DNA of 64,000 bases from a bacterium SCSIO 12741 (lineage in GTDB: Bacteria > Bacteroidota > Bacteroidia > Flavobacteriales_G > Salibacteraceae): the NCBI GenBank assembly GCA_024398055.1, contig CP073749.1, forward strand, positions 2,294,594 to 2,358,593. The letters run 5' to 3'. The notes below the pieces were generated by a model, which was not told the origin of the DNA, searched no databases, and saw only the letters and a list, made by a program, of their open reading frames with translations. The translations under genes and the position numbers were made by a program. Below are positions 1 through 8,368 of the stretch, piece by piece. Position 1 is the stretch's first letter, and each line of letters begins with the position of its first letter.

Positions 1-297
1 CAAGATGAGCTCATTAAAGAGGGACGAAAGTATTTGGGAAAACCCTACGACATCCGATTCGAGTGGAGCAACGATGCGCTCTATTGTTCAGAATTGGTTT
101 GGAAAGTATACTACGAAGTATTGGGAATTCGGGTCGGAGAAATTCAACGATTAAAAGAGCTGGATATGTCTACTCAAGTCGTTCAGGAGACCCTGTTTAG
201 ACTCTACGGCAATGAAATTCCTTACGAGGAAATGGTGGTCTCGCCGCAAGCCATTCTCGATTGTCCTTTGCTGATTGAACTACCTGTGAGTAATTAA
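1..297 (+). CDS. C-terminal part of a YiiX/C92-type permuted papain-like cysteine hydrolase (5' end outside window)
   Basis: The reading frame is open from base 1, so the start lies upstream; 98 residues are visible. They contain PYDIRFEWSND followed by YCSELVW, the block that carries the nucleophilic Cys (visible residue 29) in the YaeF/YiiX permuted-papain (C92) family. In this permuted fold the catalytic His precedes the Cys and would lie outside the window. Family members are thought to hydrolyse amide or lipid-amide bonds, often in the envelope; the substrate here is unknown. A signal peptide cannot be judged. The gene ends at TAA, 32 bases before the next gene on the same strand. Confidence 0.7.
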   Translation, partial: QDELIKEGRKYLGKPYDIRFEWSNDALYCSELVWKVYYEVLGIRVGEIQRLKELDMSTQVVQETLFRLYGNEIPYEEMVVSPQAILDCPLLIELPVSN

Positions 298-329
298 TCT
301 CTTCTGAGCCGAATGATTATCTTGGCTCT

Positions 330-2072
330 ATGGTTCACTCAATCCTCAAACACTCCTGGCTATTCCTCGGATTGGCCCTGATTTTTCTTCAAAGTTGTAG
401 TCCAAATAAACCAGCTCAAAAACCGGCTGATATGATTATTTCGGGCGGGCCAATCTATACCTCTAATGAGCTGACTCCAACCGCCGAGGCAGTGGCTGTA
501 GCCGATGGTCGAATAGTTTTTGTTGGGTCCATGCAAGAGGCTCAGGCTTTTCAAGGTGAACAGACCAAACAAGTGGACTTAAATGGAAATACATTACTCC
601 CCGGTTTTATTGAATCGCATGGCCATCTTTACAATTTTGGCTACAGCATGGTTCAGCTGGATCTACGCCCTTGCAAATCTTACGAAGAGGTCTTGGAAAA
701 GGTAGCTAATGCCACCGAAAAAATGGAGCCCGGCCAATGGATTACAGGAAGAGGATGGCATGAAGGTAAATGGGATAGCCTTCCTTCGGATCAACACAAT
801 GGATTTCCAACCCATGAGCGATTGTCGCAAGTATCCCCCTTTCATCCGGTAATGCTTACCCGAGCGGGTGGTCACGCTGGATTAATGAATGCGAGGGCCT
901 TTGAAGTAGCAGGACTAACTCCCCAAAACATAGAGGAAAAGCTCCTTGAAATGGAAGGAGGGAACATTGATCGTTATCCAGATGGGCAGTTTACCGGAAT
1001 CATTCATGATAACGCCAAAGAATGGATGAAACAGCACATGGAAAAGGTGGATTCGCCATCAGAAGTAGCTGGTGTAATGCGATTAGCTATTCGGGCCAGT
1101 CAGGCGGCTGGGGTGACCAGTTTTCATGATGCCGGAATAACGGCCCGCGAATATGAAGGCTATCAATACTTGTTGCATCAGGGAGATTTAGGCTTAAGAA
1201 TGCACGCTATGCTCTATGCCATGGATTCGGCATTTATCGAAAGTTGGTATCAACGCGGACCGATTGTGGATACAACGAACTACCTGTTTTCAGTGAGAGC
1301 GATAAAACTTCATGCCGATGGAGCTTTGGGTAACCGAGGTGCCTGGCTCTTGGAATCCTATACGGATCATCCGGGGCATTTTGGTTTGGAAACCACGTCT
1401 ATGGATTACGTGGAAACTACAGCGAAAAAGGCTCTCGAAAATGGGTTTCAATTATGTGTTCATGCCATTGGAGATCGTGCCAACCGGGAAGTGCTTGATC
1501 GTTATGAGAACGCTTTTCAGGGCTATGATGGAGATGCCTCCGCAGCCCGGTTTCGAATTGAACACGCTCAGCACTTAACTGCTGAAGATATTCCCCGATT
1601 TGCAGAACTGGGGGTTATCGCTTCCATGCAGGGTATTCACATGTCTTCCGATCGCCCCTGGGCCATTGACCGATTGGGGGAAGAACGCATTTTGGAAGGG
1701 GCTTATGTTTGGCAGAAATTGTTGCAATCCGGAGCTCGGGTGATTAATGGAACCGATGTGCCGGTTGAACCCATTAACCCTTTAGCTTGCTTCTACGCAT
1801 CGGTTACACGAAAAACTTTGCAGGGCATGCCGGAAGGAGGCTACGAAGCCGACCAGAAAATGAGTCGTCAGGAAGCCTTAAGATCCTATACCCTTGATGC
1901 AGCCTATGGCTCATTTGAGGAGTCCATTAAAGGTTCGATAGAAGTGGGCAAGCTGGCCGATTTTGTGATCCTGAACCAGGATATCATGACTATTCCAGAA
2001 GACGATATTCTTTCAACCCGGGTAGTACAAACTATTTTGGGAGGAGAAACGGTTTATGTGAACAACCAATGA
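330..2072 (+). CDS. Amidohydrolase family 3 lipoprotein (YtcJ-like)
   Basis: 580 residues. An N-terminal hydrophobic segment ends in a lipobox (LQSC, Cys23), predicting a lipid-anchored envelope protein. The rest matches Amidohydro_3 enzymes: the first metal-binding pair is in GFIESHGHL (His97, His99), followed by KLHADGALGNRG, HAIGDRAN, RIEHAQH and the late GTDVPVEP Asp motif, all in the usual order and at full family length. These metal-dependent hydrolases act on amide, formyl or cyclic imide bonds, but the substrate cannot be read from sequence. The stop overlaps the next start in an ATGA junction, so it is translationally coupled to the small membrane protein and then to the Hint protein. 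Confidence 0.85.
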   Translation: MVHSILKHSWLFLGLALIFLQSCSPNKPAQKPADMIISGGPIYTSNELTPTAEAVAVADGRIVFVGSMQEAQAFQGEQTKQVDLNGNTLLPGFIESHGHLYNFGYSMVQLDLRPCKSYEEVLEKVANATEKMEPGQWITGRGWHEGKWDSLPSDQHNGFPTHERLSQVSPFHPVMLTRAGGHAGLMNARAFEVAGLTPQNIEEKLLEMEGGNIDRYPDGQFTGIIHDNAKEWMKQHMEKVDSPSEVAGVMRLAIRASQAAGVTSFHDAGITAREYEGYQYLLHQGDLGLRMHAMLYAMDSAFIESWYQRGPIVDTTNYLFSVRAIKLHADGALGNRGAWLLESYTDHPGHFGLETTSMDYVETTAKKALENGFQLCVHAIGDRANREVLDRYENAFQGYDGDASAARFRIEHAQHLTAEDIPRFAELGVIASMQGIHMSSDRPWAIDRLGEERILEGAYVWQKLLQSGARVINGTDVPVEPINPLACFYASVTRKTLQGMPEGGYEADQKMSRQEALRSYTLDAAYGSFEESIKGSIEVGKLADFVILNQDIMTIPEDDILSTRVVQTILGGETVYVNNQ

Positions 2073-2449
2073 GTATGAAGGAATCTATAGATGACGAATT
2101 ATTTGATAGGCCTGAACATCGAAGTATTAGTGTTCTGCCCATCATTTTTTGGGTTTTATTGATTGCCTTGGGAGGTATAATGAAACTGCAACATTATCCA
2201 GGTTCTTCATTCACGATGATCACAGGTACAGGAGCTCTGTTTGGATACGGATTGTGGAAAGGGTTTTACCTAAAGTGGGAAAATGGGATGAGTTTAGTAC
2301 TGGTCGTTGTTTCGGCTGCATGGATGCTGTTTGCTATGTATCGATTGTTTTTTGCCCTTCCCGCGTTTATCATCCTTACCATGGCTGCACTCATTTCTTT
2401 TATGCTATATCGTTGGGTGGATCGAAGAAAAAGAAAGACTCAATCATGA
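2069..2449 (+). CDS. Small four-helix membrane protein with GldL-like first helix
   Basis: 126 residues with four hydrophobic segments at about 22-41, 47-66, 73-93 and 95-113 and a basic C-terminus (RRKRK). The first helix runs into GGIMKLQHYPGSS, which resembles the start of GldL-type membrane proteins and related small Bacteroidota proteins; this is a resemblance only, since the long cytoplasmic tail of GldL is absent. Function unknown. Both ends overlap neighbours by four bases (ATGA), so translation is coupled to the amidohydrolase before it and the Hint protein after it. It may be an inner-membrane partner of one of them. Confidence 0.65.
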   Translation: MSMKESIDDELFDRPEHRSISVLPIIFWVLLIALGGIMKLQHYPGSSFTMITGTGALFGYGLWKGFYLKWENGMSLVLVVVSAAWMLFAMYRLFFALPAFIILTMAALISFMLYRWVDRRKRKTQS

Positions 2450-3723
2450 ATTGGAGGCAAGCACTTTGGATAGGTACCCTGATTTTTTTAGGGTGTTTGG
2501 TACCTGGTCTCGGTTTAGCGCAGGAAGTCCTTGATTTATATCCAGAAGTTGAGCCATTATTACTTAGCGAGGCAAATGCACAAAAGTTTGAACAGAAAAT
2601 TGCCAGGGCCGAGAAGCTTTGGAAGGAATTGGGCGAAGGGAAATCTATGGATGACCTTGCTCCTGAAGATCGTCAGCTGCTCAATGAAATAGATGAAACC
2701 ATGACCAGCTATTGGGATATCATCGGAGGCGGTTGTAGTTGGTATTGTGGCGGTGGTCCCAAAGAAGTAAAAGCTTCTTCCGAATTGAAAAGTCAGGGAA
2801 GTATCAATTATCAGGCGGGTAATGCTCATGATCTTGATTACAAAACCGTTTGGGTCGAAGGGGTACCTGGAAATGGAATCGGAGAATACTTACTGTATGA
2901 ATTTGAAGCCATGGCTCCCCGAATCAATCAAATCTCAGTGGTTAATGGTTATGTGAAATCAGATAAAACCTGGCGTCAAAATGGCCGGGTTAAAACGCTT
3001 AAGGTTTGGCTAAAGGACAAGCCCTTTGCCATTCTGCATTTGGAAGACTCAAGGTCTGCCCAACATTTTACAGTGCCTTTGATTGGTGAAGAACCGGGTG
3101 GCGAGAAAATTGATCGCAGGAATTGGACCCTGAAATTTGAAATCGTAGAGGTATACCCTGGTGAGGTGTATGAAGATGTTGTCATTTCCGAAATCTACTT
3201 TGACGGGATAGATGTGCATTGTTTTAAAGCGGGCACACCTATTTGGATGGGGGACGGAAGTGAACGTCCTATTGAAACGATCAAAGCTGGAGATTTGGTT
3301 TGGTCAATGAACGACTCCACCGGGGAGCTTGAAATAGATACGGTGGTTCATACAATGACCCGTGGCCATCGGCACATGGTTGACTTGATCTTCAACAATG
3401 GTGATACCCTTACCTGTACCCCAGATCACCCCATTAAATCCAGTGATGGCAGTTGGCTTTCTTGTGCTCCGGCTAAAACAAGTTTTCTCTACGATTTAGA
3501 ATCTGTGGATTCTTTGACCGTTGGAATGGAGGTAGGGAGTAAAAATGGCCCATTAAAAGTGGTAGAGTTAAGGGTGTTTGAAGATCCACAACTTACCTAC
3601 ACCATTACTAAGCTCAAAAACAACCGAACTTTCTTTGCTCGAGGTATTCAAGTAGGAACCGAACCCCAGGACCGGAGCAAGCAGCAATTCTGGTGGTGGC
3701 GGGAAATCCATGCCAGGAAGTAA
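2446..3723 (+). CDS. Secreted protein with NADase-type/discoidin-like domain and C-terminal Hint (Hedgehog/intein) domain
   Basis: The ATG at 2446 gives 425 residues and overlaps the preceding stop (ATGA); the frame is open further upstream, but only this start is followed by a signal peptide (hydrophobic 7-23, then LAQ). Residues about 95-257 begin with a GGCSWYCGGGP block (Cys97, Cys101) and continue as a beta-sandwich module like those attached to NAD glycohydrolases. From Cys259 a Hint domain starts: CFKAGTPIWMGDGS with IKAGDLVW (block A), then TCTPDHPI (block B, His328). No terminal His-Asn or C-extein exists; the protein stops about 167 residues after Cys259. Hint Cys1 performs an N-to-S acyl shift in characterised proteins, so self-cleavage of the N-terminal part is plausible but unproven. 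Confidence 0.82.
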   Translation: MNWRQALWIGTLIFLGCLVPGLGLAQEVLDLYPEVEPLLLSEANAQKFEQKIARAEKLWKELGEGKSMDDLAPEDRQLLNEIDETMTSYWDIIGGGCSWYCGGGPKEVKASSELKSQGSINYQAGNAHDLDYKTVWVEGVPGNGIGEYLLYEFEAMAPRINQISVVNGYVKSDKTWRQNGRVKTLKVWLKDKPFAILHLEDSRSAQHFTVPLIGEEPGGEKIDRRNWTLKFEIVEVYPGEVYEDVVISEIYFDGIDVHCFKAGTPIWMGDGSERPIETIKAGDLVWSMNDSTGELEIDTVVHTMTRGHRHMVDLIFNNGDTLTCTPDHPIKSSDGSWLSCAPAKTSFLYDLESVDSLTVGMEVGSKNGPLKVVELRVFEDPQLTYTITKLKNNRTFFARGIQVGTEPQDRSKQQFWWWREIHARK

Positions 3724-3834
3724 TTGGTCGGGCAAAAGGGGCCGTTGGTCGAAGGAGCAAAGCCTTTGCTCGTCTTTCCTGTACATTTGAATCGGAGAGA
3801 TATTAATTCAGTTGCACGTATTAATCTGGAGTTG

Positions 3835-4440
3835 ATGGGGCAAAGAGAAACTTTGCAAAAACTGGAACAGCTGCTGCATCTGGCGAATAACGGATTGCGA
3901 TTTTCCGTGGATGGTTACAACAGTTCACGGTACGGTCAGATCAAAGAAATTACCGAGGAATTTTACAAGCAAATTCCCGAGCTTAAAGACATTGATCTTG
4001 AATCACCAGACCAGCAAGGGTACCTAACCCCAAAAGTTGGGGTAAATGCATTGATTGTAAATGATCAGGGAGCTATCCTTATGGAAAGAAGGGTAGATGA
4101 TAAACTTTGGGGCCTTCCCGGTGGCTGGGCGGATGTAGGCGCTTCGGCCGAAGATAATGTCGTTCGCGAGGTTCGCGAAGAAACGGGACTGGAGGTGAAG
4201 GTAAAGCGTCTTCTGAAGGTAATCAGCCGTACGCCAGATCAGCGGAGTATTGTTACTTCCTACCACCTGTTGTTTCATTGCGAGATTGTGAGCGGCGAGC
4301 TCAAGGCATCTCATGAAAGCCTGGAAGTAGGATGGGTAAATTTAGCGAACACCGAACCTTGGCATTGGGATCATCGAGAATGGGTAGATAGCCTTCAGGA
4401 AATGGAGCTTCCCCAAGAATTACAAGGCCTTTTTTCCTAA
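3835..4440 (+). CDS. Nudix hydrolase with N-terminal Nudix_N helical domain
   Basis: 201 residues from the ATG at 3835, chosen because MGQRETLQKLEQLLHLA aligns with the usual N-terminus of the Nudix_N family; the frame is open back to 3724 with a TTG, but that extension looks unlike the family. The helical N-terminal domain covers about residues 1-60. The Nudix box starts near residue 95 (GGWADVGAS, then REVREETGL); the metal-binding REUXEE part is intact, but the first Glu of the consensus (GES) is Ala. Members hydrolyse nucleoside diphosphates linked to other moieties, such as ADP-ribose or CDP-choline; the substrate is not predictable. It lies 12 bases before a GNAT gene on the same strand. 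Confidence 0.82.
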   Translation: MGQRETLQKLEQLLHLANNGLRFSVDGYNSSRYGQIKEITEEFYKQIPELKDIDLESPDQQGYLTPKVGVNALIVNDQGAILMERRVDDKLWGLPGGWADVGASAEDNVVREVREETGLEVKVKRLLKVISRTPDQRSIVTSYHLLFHCEIVSGELKASHESLEVGWVNLANTEPWHWDHREWVDSLQEMELPQELQGLFS

Positions 4441-4452
4441 TTTTCAATCCTG

Positions 4453-4956
4453 ATGGTTCATCCAGTCAGGGTTCATACTGAAGAACATATTCGGCATGTT
4501 GAAAGGCTTGCTCGGGAAATTTATTATCCCACTTACAGCCCTTATGTGCACCAAGATCACATTGAGTATTTTTTAGTAACCTTTCAATCTTTTGAGGCTA
4601 TCAAAAGGCAGATTCAATCCGATTTTGTCTATTACTTATGGATGGATAAGGAAAAGGCCATTGGCTACTTGGGTATTCAATTTGAAGCGAAACTGGCTCA
4701 TTTGAGTAAGCTCTATTTTTTGCCTGACCACAGAAGGCTGGGCTTAGGGAAAGAGGCGATGAATTTGACTTTTCAGGAGGTAAGGGAAAAACACCTGAGT
4801 CAAATCCGGGTGGTGGTCAATGAAAACAACCACGGAGCGATTCGATTTTACCAAAAGCATGGTTTCTTTATTCAGGAATCGGTTACCCATAGTTTTGAAA
4901 ACGGTCACTCCGTCCAGGATCTAATCTTGCTATTGAGTCTTTCATCCCAAGAATGA
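4453..4956 (+). CDS. GNAT family N-acetyltransferase
   Basis: 167 residues, a single GNAT domain. The acetyl-CoA pyrophosphate-binding motif A is visible as LPDHRRLGLGKEAM (R-x-x-G-x-G/A type) near residue 95, followed by VNENNHGAIRFYQKHGF, the typical motif B where Asn and Tyr contact the cofactor. Such enzymes move an acetyl group from acetyl-CoA to an amine on a small molecule or protein; nothing here identifies the acceptor. It follows the Nudix gene by 12 bases and probably shares its transcript. tyrS downstream has its own promoter-like element. Confidence 0.83.
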   Translation: MVHPVRVHTEEHIRHVERLAREIYYPTYSPYVHQDHIEYFLVTFQSFEAIKRQIQSDFVYYLWMDKEKAIGYLGIQFEAKLAHLSKLYFLPDHRRLGLGKEAMNLTFQEVREKHLSQIRVVVNENNHGAIRFYQKHGFFIQESVTHSFENGHSVQDLILLLSLSSQE

Positions 4957-5005
4957 TTAGCCAGGAGTTGGCGAGTAATTTTCTCAATCCATCCAAACAA
5001 CCTAT

Positions 5006-5013
5006 TATCTTTG
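5006..5013 (+). promoter_or_regulatory. Bacteroidota -7 promoter element for tyrS
   Basis: TATCTTTG matches the Bacteroidota sigma-A -7 consensus TANNTTTG and ends 19 bases before the tyrS ATG. No convincing -33 TTTG is seen at the expected spacing. Confidence 0.6.
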
Positions 5014-5032
5014 CCGCCCAACAAAAAGGACC

Positions 5033-6304
5033 ATGAATTTTATTGAAGAGTTGAGATGGCGTGGAATGATCCACGATATGATGCCAGGAACGGAGGATGC
5101 ACTGAATAAAGAATCGGTATCCGGGTATATTGGTTTTGATCCTACGGCCGATAGTTTGCACATCGGTAGCTTGGTTCAGATTATGATTTTGGTCCATTTT
5201 CAGCGTGCTGGTCACAAACCTGTCGCTTTGGTGGGTGGTGCTACTGGTATGGTGGGCGATCCTTCTGGAAAATCCAAGGAGCGTAACCTGTTGACCAAAG
5301 AACAAATTGATCACAACGTAGCTGGAGTAAAGGCCCAGTTGGAGAAGTTTTTGGACTTTGAAGGAGAAAATGCGGCAGAGATTGTAAACAACTACGACTG
5401 GTTTGGAAACATGTCCTTCCTTGAGTTTATTCGCGATGTGGGTAAACACATTACGGTGAACTACATGATGGCCAAGGACTCGGTGAAAACCCGAATGGAA
5501 ACTGGAATTTCATTCACGGAATTCTCCTACCAACTCGTTCAGGGATTTGACTTTTACTGGCTCAATAAGAACAAGAATTGCAAAATTCAATTGGGTGGAT
5601 CCGATCAATGGGGAAACATTGTTACCGGAACTGAACTGATCCGTCGAATGGGCGGCGGCGAGGCTTACGCAGCTACCACTCCCTTAATTACCAAGGCAGA
5701 TGGAACCAAATTTGGAAAGACTGAAGGTGGCAATGTTTGGTTGGATATTAACCGAACCAGCGCCTACAAATTCTACCAGTACTGGTTGAATGCTTCGGAT
5801 GAGGATGCGAAGAAGTACATCAAGATATTCACCTTGAAGTCCAAAGAAGAAATTGTGGCTCTCATTGAAGAGCACAACCAGGCTCCTCATGCCCGTTTGT
5901 TGCAAAAGGAATTGGCCAAGGACATTACATCACGAGCTCATTCTCCGGAAGATTGTGAGTTGGCCATTCAGGCCAGCAACTTGTTGTTTGGAAAAGGCGA
6001 TTCTGAGGTCTTGAACAAGATGAGCGAAGAGGATATTCTCGATATTTTTGACGGTGTTCCACATGCAAGTGTTGAGCGTTCTTTGATTGAAGAAGGTGCA
6101 GGAATGATTGACTTGCTGGCTGGTAAAACAGGATTTCTAAAGTCAAATGGAGAGGCACGTAGAGCTTTGAAAGAAAACTCCGTGAGTCTGAATCGCAACA
6201 AGGTTAAGGAAGACCGGATTGTAACAGTTGAGGACCTGGTGAAGGATAAATACCTGCTGCTACAAAAAGGGAAGAAAAACTTTTATCTGATCAAGGTCGA
6301 CTAA
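5033..6304 (+). CDS. tyrS: Tyrosine--tRNA ligase
   Basis: 423 residues, the full length of bacterial TyrRS. It charges tRNA-Tyr with tyrosine using ATP in the cytoplasm. The class I signatures are visible: HIGS at residues 43-46 (HIGH motif) and KFGKT at 226-230 (KMSKS equivalent), plus [10 protein letters not shown] for tyrosine and ATP binding. The last about 70 residues, including [17 protein letters not shown], form the S4 RNA-binding domain. It has its own TANNTTTG element. Its stop overlaps the convergent LuxE-like gene by four bases, with no terminator between them. Confidence 0.97.
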   Translation: MNFIEELRWRGMIHDMMPGTEDALNKESVSGYIGFDPTADSLHIGSLVQIMILVHFQRAGHKPVALVGGATGMVGDPSGKSKERNLLTKEQIDHNVAGVKAQLEKFLDFEGENAAEIVNNYDWFGNMSFLEFIRDVGKHITVNYMMAKDSVKTRMETGISFTEFSYQLVQGFDFYWLNKNKNCKIQLGGSDQWGNIVTGTELIRRMGGGEAYAATTPLITKADGTKFGKTEGGNVWLDINRTSAYKFYQYWLNASDEDAKKYIKIFTLKSKEEIVALIEEHNQAPHARLLQKELAKDITSRAHSPEDCELAIQASNLLFGKGDSEVLNKMSEEDILDIFDGVPHASVERSLIEEGAGMIDLLAGKTGFLKSNGEARRALKENSVSLNRNKVKEDRIVTVEDLVKDKYLLLQKGKKNFYLIKVD

Positions 6305-7272
6305 ACGACCATTAGGTTACATCCTCTTACATCACTGTTATCAAATCGCCCGAGAATGGCGAAGTTGTCGTCTGGAAGAATGCGACCCAAATCCTGTGTG
6401 GACAGAAAGGCACAACTATCTTGATTGGCGAGGTCAATGATATTGATTCCACCCGATTTACCTTTGGGAAGGAGACTTAGTGGATCCGTACTGCTTCGAA
6501 CGCTGATTTTCATCCAGGGTGGGGTACGGTAAATTCCATTTCCATCTGAATACGCTTGAGACATCAATTCTGTCATTCCATATTCCGAATGGATGGGTGA
6601 GGATCCAAAACTTTGCTGAAGTAATTCATGAACTTCTTGCCGGATCAACTCCTTGCGTTTTCCCTTCATGCCTCCTGTCTCCATAATGACGGTATGCTTG
6701 AAGTTGAGCGAGAATTTTTCCGCAAAATCAAGCAGGCCAAAGGTGACCCCAAGTAGAAGGGTTTTCCGACCCTCTCCTTCCAATTGAGAAAGCGTTTGAT
6801 AAAGTTCCTCGTGGTTGTACAGATAGAACCCACTCTCGTGGGCCTGGCTTCGCTCAATGAGTTTTTCGGCCATGTAGACCAGGGATGATCCTTGGCGCTC
6901 TAAATAGGAGGGAAGTAAGGCCAAAACGGTCCAATCTTCCACTCGTCCGTAGAATTGCTCAAAGGCTCTAAAGAAAGTTTCTTCGTAGAGTTTCAAACTT
7001 CTCACCTCATGTCGGGAAGGAGTTTGTCCGGTGGTGGAGGAACTGGTAAATACTGCTTCCGGTTCAAACTCTCCCGTTTTAAGTGAATGAGATTTGAAAA
7101 AGGAAACTGGTAAATAGGGAATGTCTTCTAATCGCTGAACCGGACGATTGCCCATCAAGCGGTCCTTAAATTCACCATATACAGCATTGGATTGAACCTG
7201 TTTGTGATAAAGGGAAAGGGCTTGCTCCTCAAAATCCTGAGGAGATCGAATGTCCAGAAAATCCAGGGACAT
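6301..7272 (-). CDS. LuxE-like acyl-protein synthetase / ANL-type adenylating enzyme
   Basis: 323 residues resembling the LuxE acyl-protein synthetase family. [14 protein letters not shown] looks like the ANL-superfamily phosphate-binding loop, and [14 protein letters not shown] and DLGRI match later adenylation motifs. LuxE in luminous bacteria activates fatty acids as acyl-AMP and passes them on as thioesters; this protein lacks luxC or luxD partners nearby, so its role here is unknown. It could load a fatty or aromatic acid in envelope or pigment metabolism (inference). A lipoprotein gene lies 14 bases upstream on the same strand, probably in one transcript. The end overlaps tyrS by four bases. 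Confidence 0.75.
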   Translation of the reverse strand: MSLDFLDIRSPQDFEEQALSLYHKQVQSNAVYGEFKDRLMGNRPVQRLEDIPYLPVSFFKSHSLKTGEFEPEAVFTSSSTTGQTPSRHEVRSLKLYEETFFRAFEQFYGRVEDWTVLALLPSYLERQGSSLVYMAEKLIERSQAHESGFYLYNHEELYQTLSQLEGEGRKTLLLGVTFGLLDFAEKFSLNFKHTVIMETGGMKGKRKELIRQEVHELLQQSFGSSPIHSEYGMTELMSQAYSDGNGIYRTPPWMKISVRSSTDPLSLLPKGKSGGINIIDLANQDSCAFLSTQDLGRILPDDNFAILGRFDNSDVRGCNLMVV

Positions 7273-7286
7273 GAATGGTAAATTGA

Positions 7287-7562
7287 TTAAATACGTGCGC
7301 GGTTTATCGGGGTGTCGGCCATGACTTCGTCTTCGGTGACCTCATTGTGCAGTAACTCACCGCTTTCGTTTTTGAAAACAACCTTATACCGTTTTTCCCC
7401 TTTTTTGTAAATCCGCTTATCAATAAGCATGGGTTGATGGTTGGTCTTGTAATAAACGATTTCGCCTACTTCAAACTTGTATTCTTCTCCCTCAGGCAAG
7501 GCACTACCGAAGATGCACGAACTCATCAGTACTACTAACAGAATATAAAGCCAGTTTTTCAT
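7287..7562 (-). CDS. Small lipoprotein of unknown function
   Basis: 91 residues. The N-terminus MKNWLYILLVVLMSSC has a hydrophobic core and a lipobox-like Cys16, so a lipid-anchored envelope protein is predicted. The mature part contains EVGEIVYYKTNHQPMLIDK and a basic KKGEKRYKVVF stretch, reminiscent of small SH3-like beta barrels, but I do not recognise the family. It has a TANNTTTG element 14 bases upstream of the ATG and is followed by the LuxE-like gene. Confidence 0.6.
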   Translation of the reverse strand: MKNWLYILLVVLMSSCIFGSALPEGEEYKFEVGEIVYYKTNHQPMLIDKRIYKKGEKRYKVVFKNESGELLHNEVTEDEVMADTPINRARI

Positions 7563-7576
7563 CGCGACGCTTTGAA

Positions 7577-7584
7577 CAAATGTA
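7577..7584 (-). promoter_or_regulatory. -7 promoter element for the lipoprotein/LuxE-like pair
   Basis: Read on the minus strand this is TACATTTG, a perfect TANNTTTG match, ending 14 bases before the start codon of the small lipoprotein. Confidence 0.55.
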
Positions 7585-7747
7585 ACGGATTAGATTGAAT
7601 ATTACAGCCTCAAATTTTTATCGCCCAGATGACAAGAAGGGCCAATCGAAGTTTCAAAAATGAAAAGCCATTTGGTGGCCATCGGATTCAATATTCAATT
7701 AATTTTTCCGTTCAGCAATTGGTTGGAAATGGATTTAAAATGATCCG

Positions 7748-7755
7748 TACATTTG
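7748..7755 (+). promoter_or_regulatory. -7 promoter element for lipoprotein gene 7763-8299
   Basis: TACATTTG ends only 7 bases before the ATG. A TTGG at 7723-7726, 21 bases upstream, could be the -33 element. The leader would be very short or absent. Confidence 0.6.
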
Positions 7756-7762
7756 CTACACC

Positions 7763-8299
7763 ATGTTTAATCGTAGAAACATAGCTCTTTTCGTTTTGGC
7801 ACTTGGTCTGCTTTCCTGTCAAAAGGAAACTTGCGAGGATCCTATCCCGTCGATTTCCTTTAAAGAGATTGAGCGTTCTACTACCAATACCATTGTCAAG
7901 ATCAATACCCGTGATTGCGATGGTGATATTGGGTTGACTCAGGCAGATACTGCTGGGGAATTTAAGTACAACGCCTTTGTGGATATTCGAGGATTTCAAA
8001 ATGGCAAATGGAACGATACCGTGCACATTTTTCAGGATATCCGTTACGTAGATATTTTGGACGATTCGGGCCGGGTAATTGGTGTGGAAGAGATTCGTGA
8101 AGAGTTGAACTATTACTACCGGGTTCCTGTGGTGGACAACAACAGTCGTTCTGATTTGTACGAAGCAGTCATTGAATTGGACATGGGAGCTTCTTATTTT
8201 GGCTTTGATACTTTTCGCTTAGAAGTAAAAATCAAGGATCGGGCCCTTAACGAAAGCAACACCATTATTTCTCAGACCTTGCTTGGGTTTCCCCAATAA
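7763..8299 (+). CDS. Lipoprotein of unknown function
   Basis: 178 residues. The N-terminus MFNRRNIALFVLALGLLSCQKE gives a lipobox with Cys19. The mature part has an acidic INTRDCDGDIGLTQADT stretch and a long beta-rich tail, ending LLGFPQ; such proteins are common in Flavobacteriales but uncharacterised. It is a single-gene transcript with its own promoter element and a terminator directly after the stop, convergent with the Na/Pi transporter gene. No catalytic motif is visible. Confidence 0.65.
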   Translation: MFNRRNIALFVLALGLLSCQKETCEDPIPSISFKEIERSTTNTIVKINTRDCDGDIGLTQADTAGEFKYNAFVDIRGFQNGKWNDTVHIFQDIRYVDILDDSGRVIGVEEIREELNYYYRVPVVDNNSRSDLYEAVIELDMGASYFGFDTFRLEVKIKDRALNESNTIISQTLLGFPQ

Positions 8300-8303
8300 A
8301 AAA

Positions 8304-8328
8304 AACGGCTGAATTTCTTCGAGCCGTT
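8304..8328. terminator. Bidirectional hairpin terminator
   Basis: AACGGCT (8304-8310) pairs with AGCCGTT (8322-8328) around an 11-base loop. An A-run lies on the left and a T-rich stretch on the right, so it can stop transcription from both convergent genes (lipoprotein on plus, Na/Pi transporter on minus). Confidence 0.75.
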
Positions 8329-8368
8329 CTTTACTTTATTTCTTAGAATGTAATCCCTTATTGAAGGG

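Noticed and set aside
2149-2445. Upstream extension of the Hint protein
   Set aside because: It would overlap the four-helix protein gene in another frame and lacks a signal peptide; the ATG at 2446 fits far better.
2446-3723. Intein inserted in a host protein
   Set aside because: There is no C-extein or terminal Asn after the Hint domain, and the domain is at the protein's end.
4883-5449. 188-codon minus-strand frame across the tyrS start
   Set aside because: It overlaps the GNAT end and the tyrS catalytic domain; composition is Ser/His-rich and no motif is seen.
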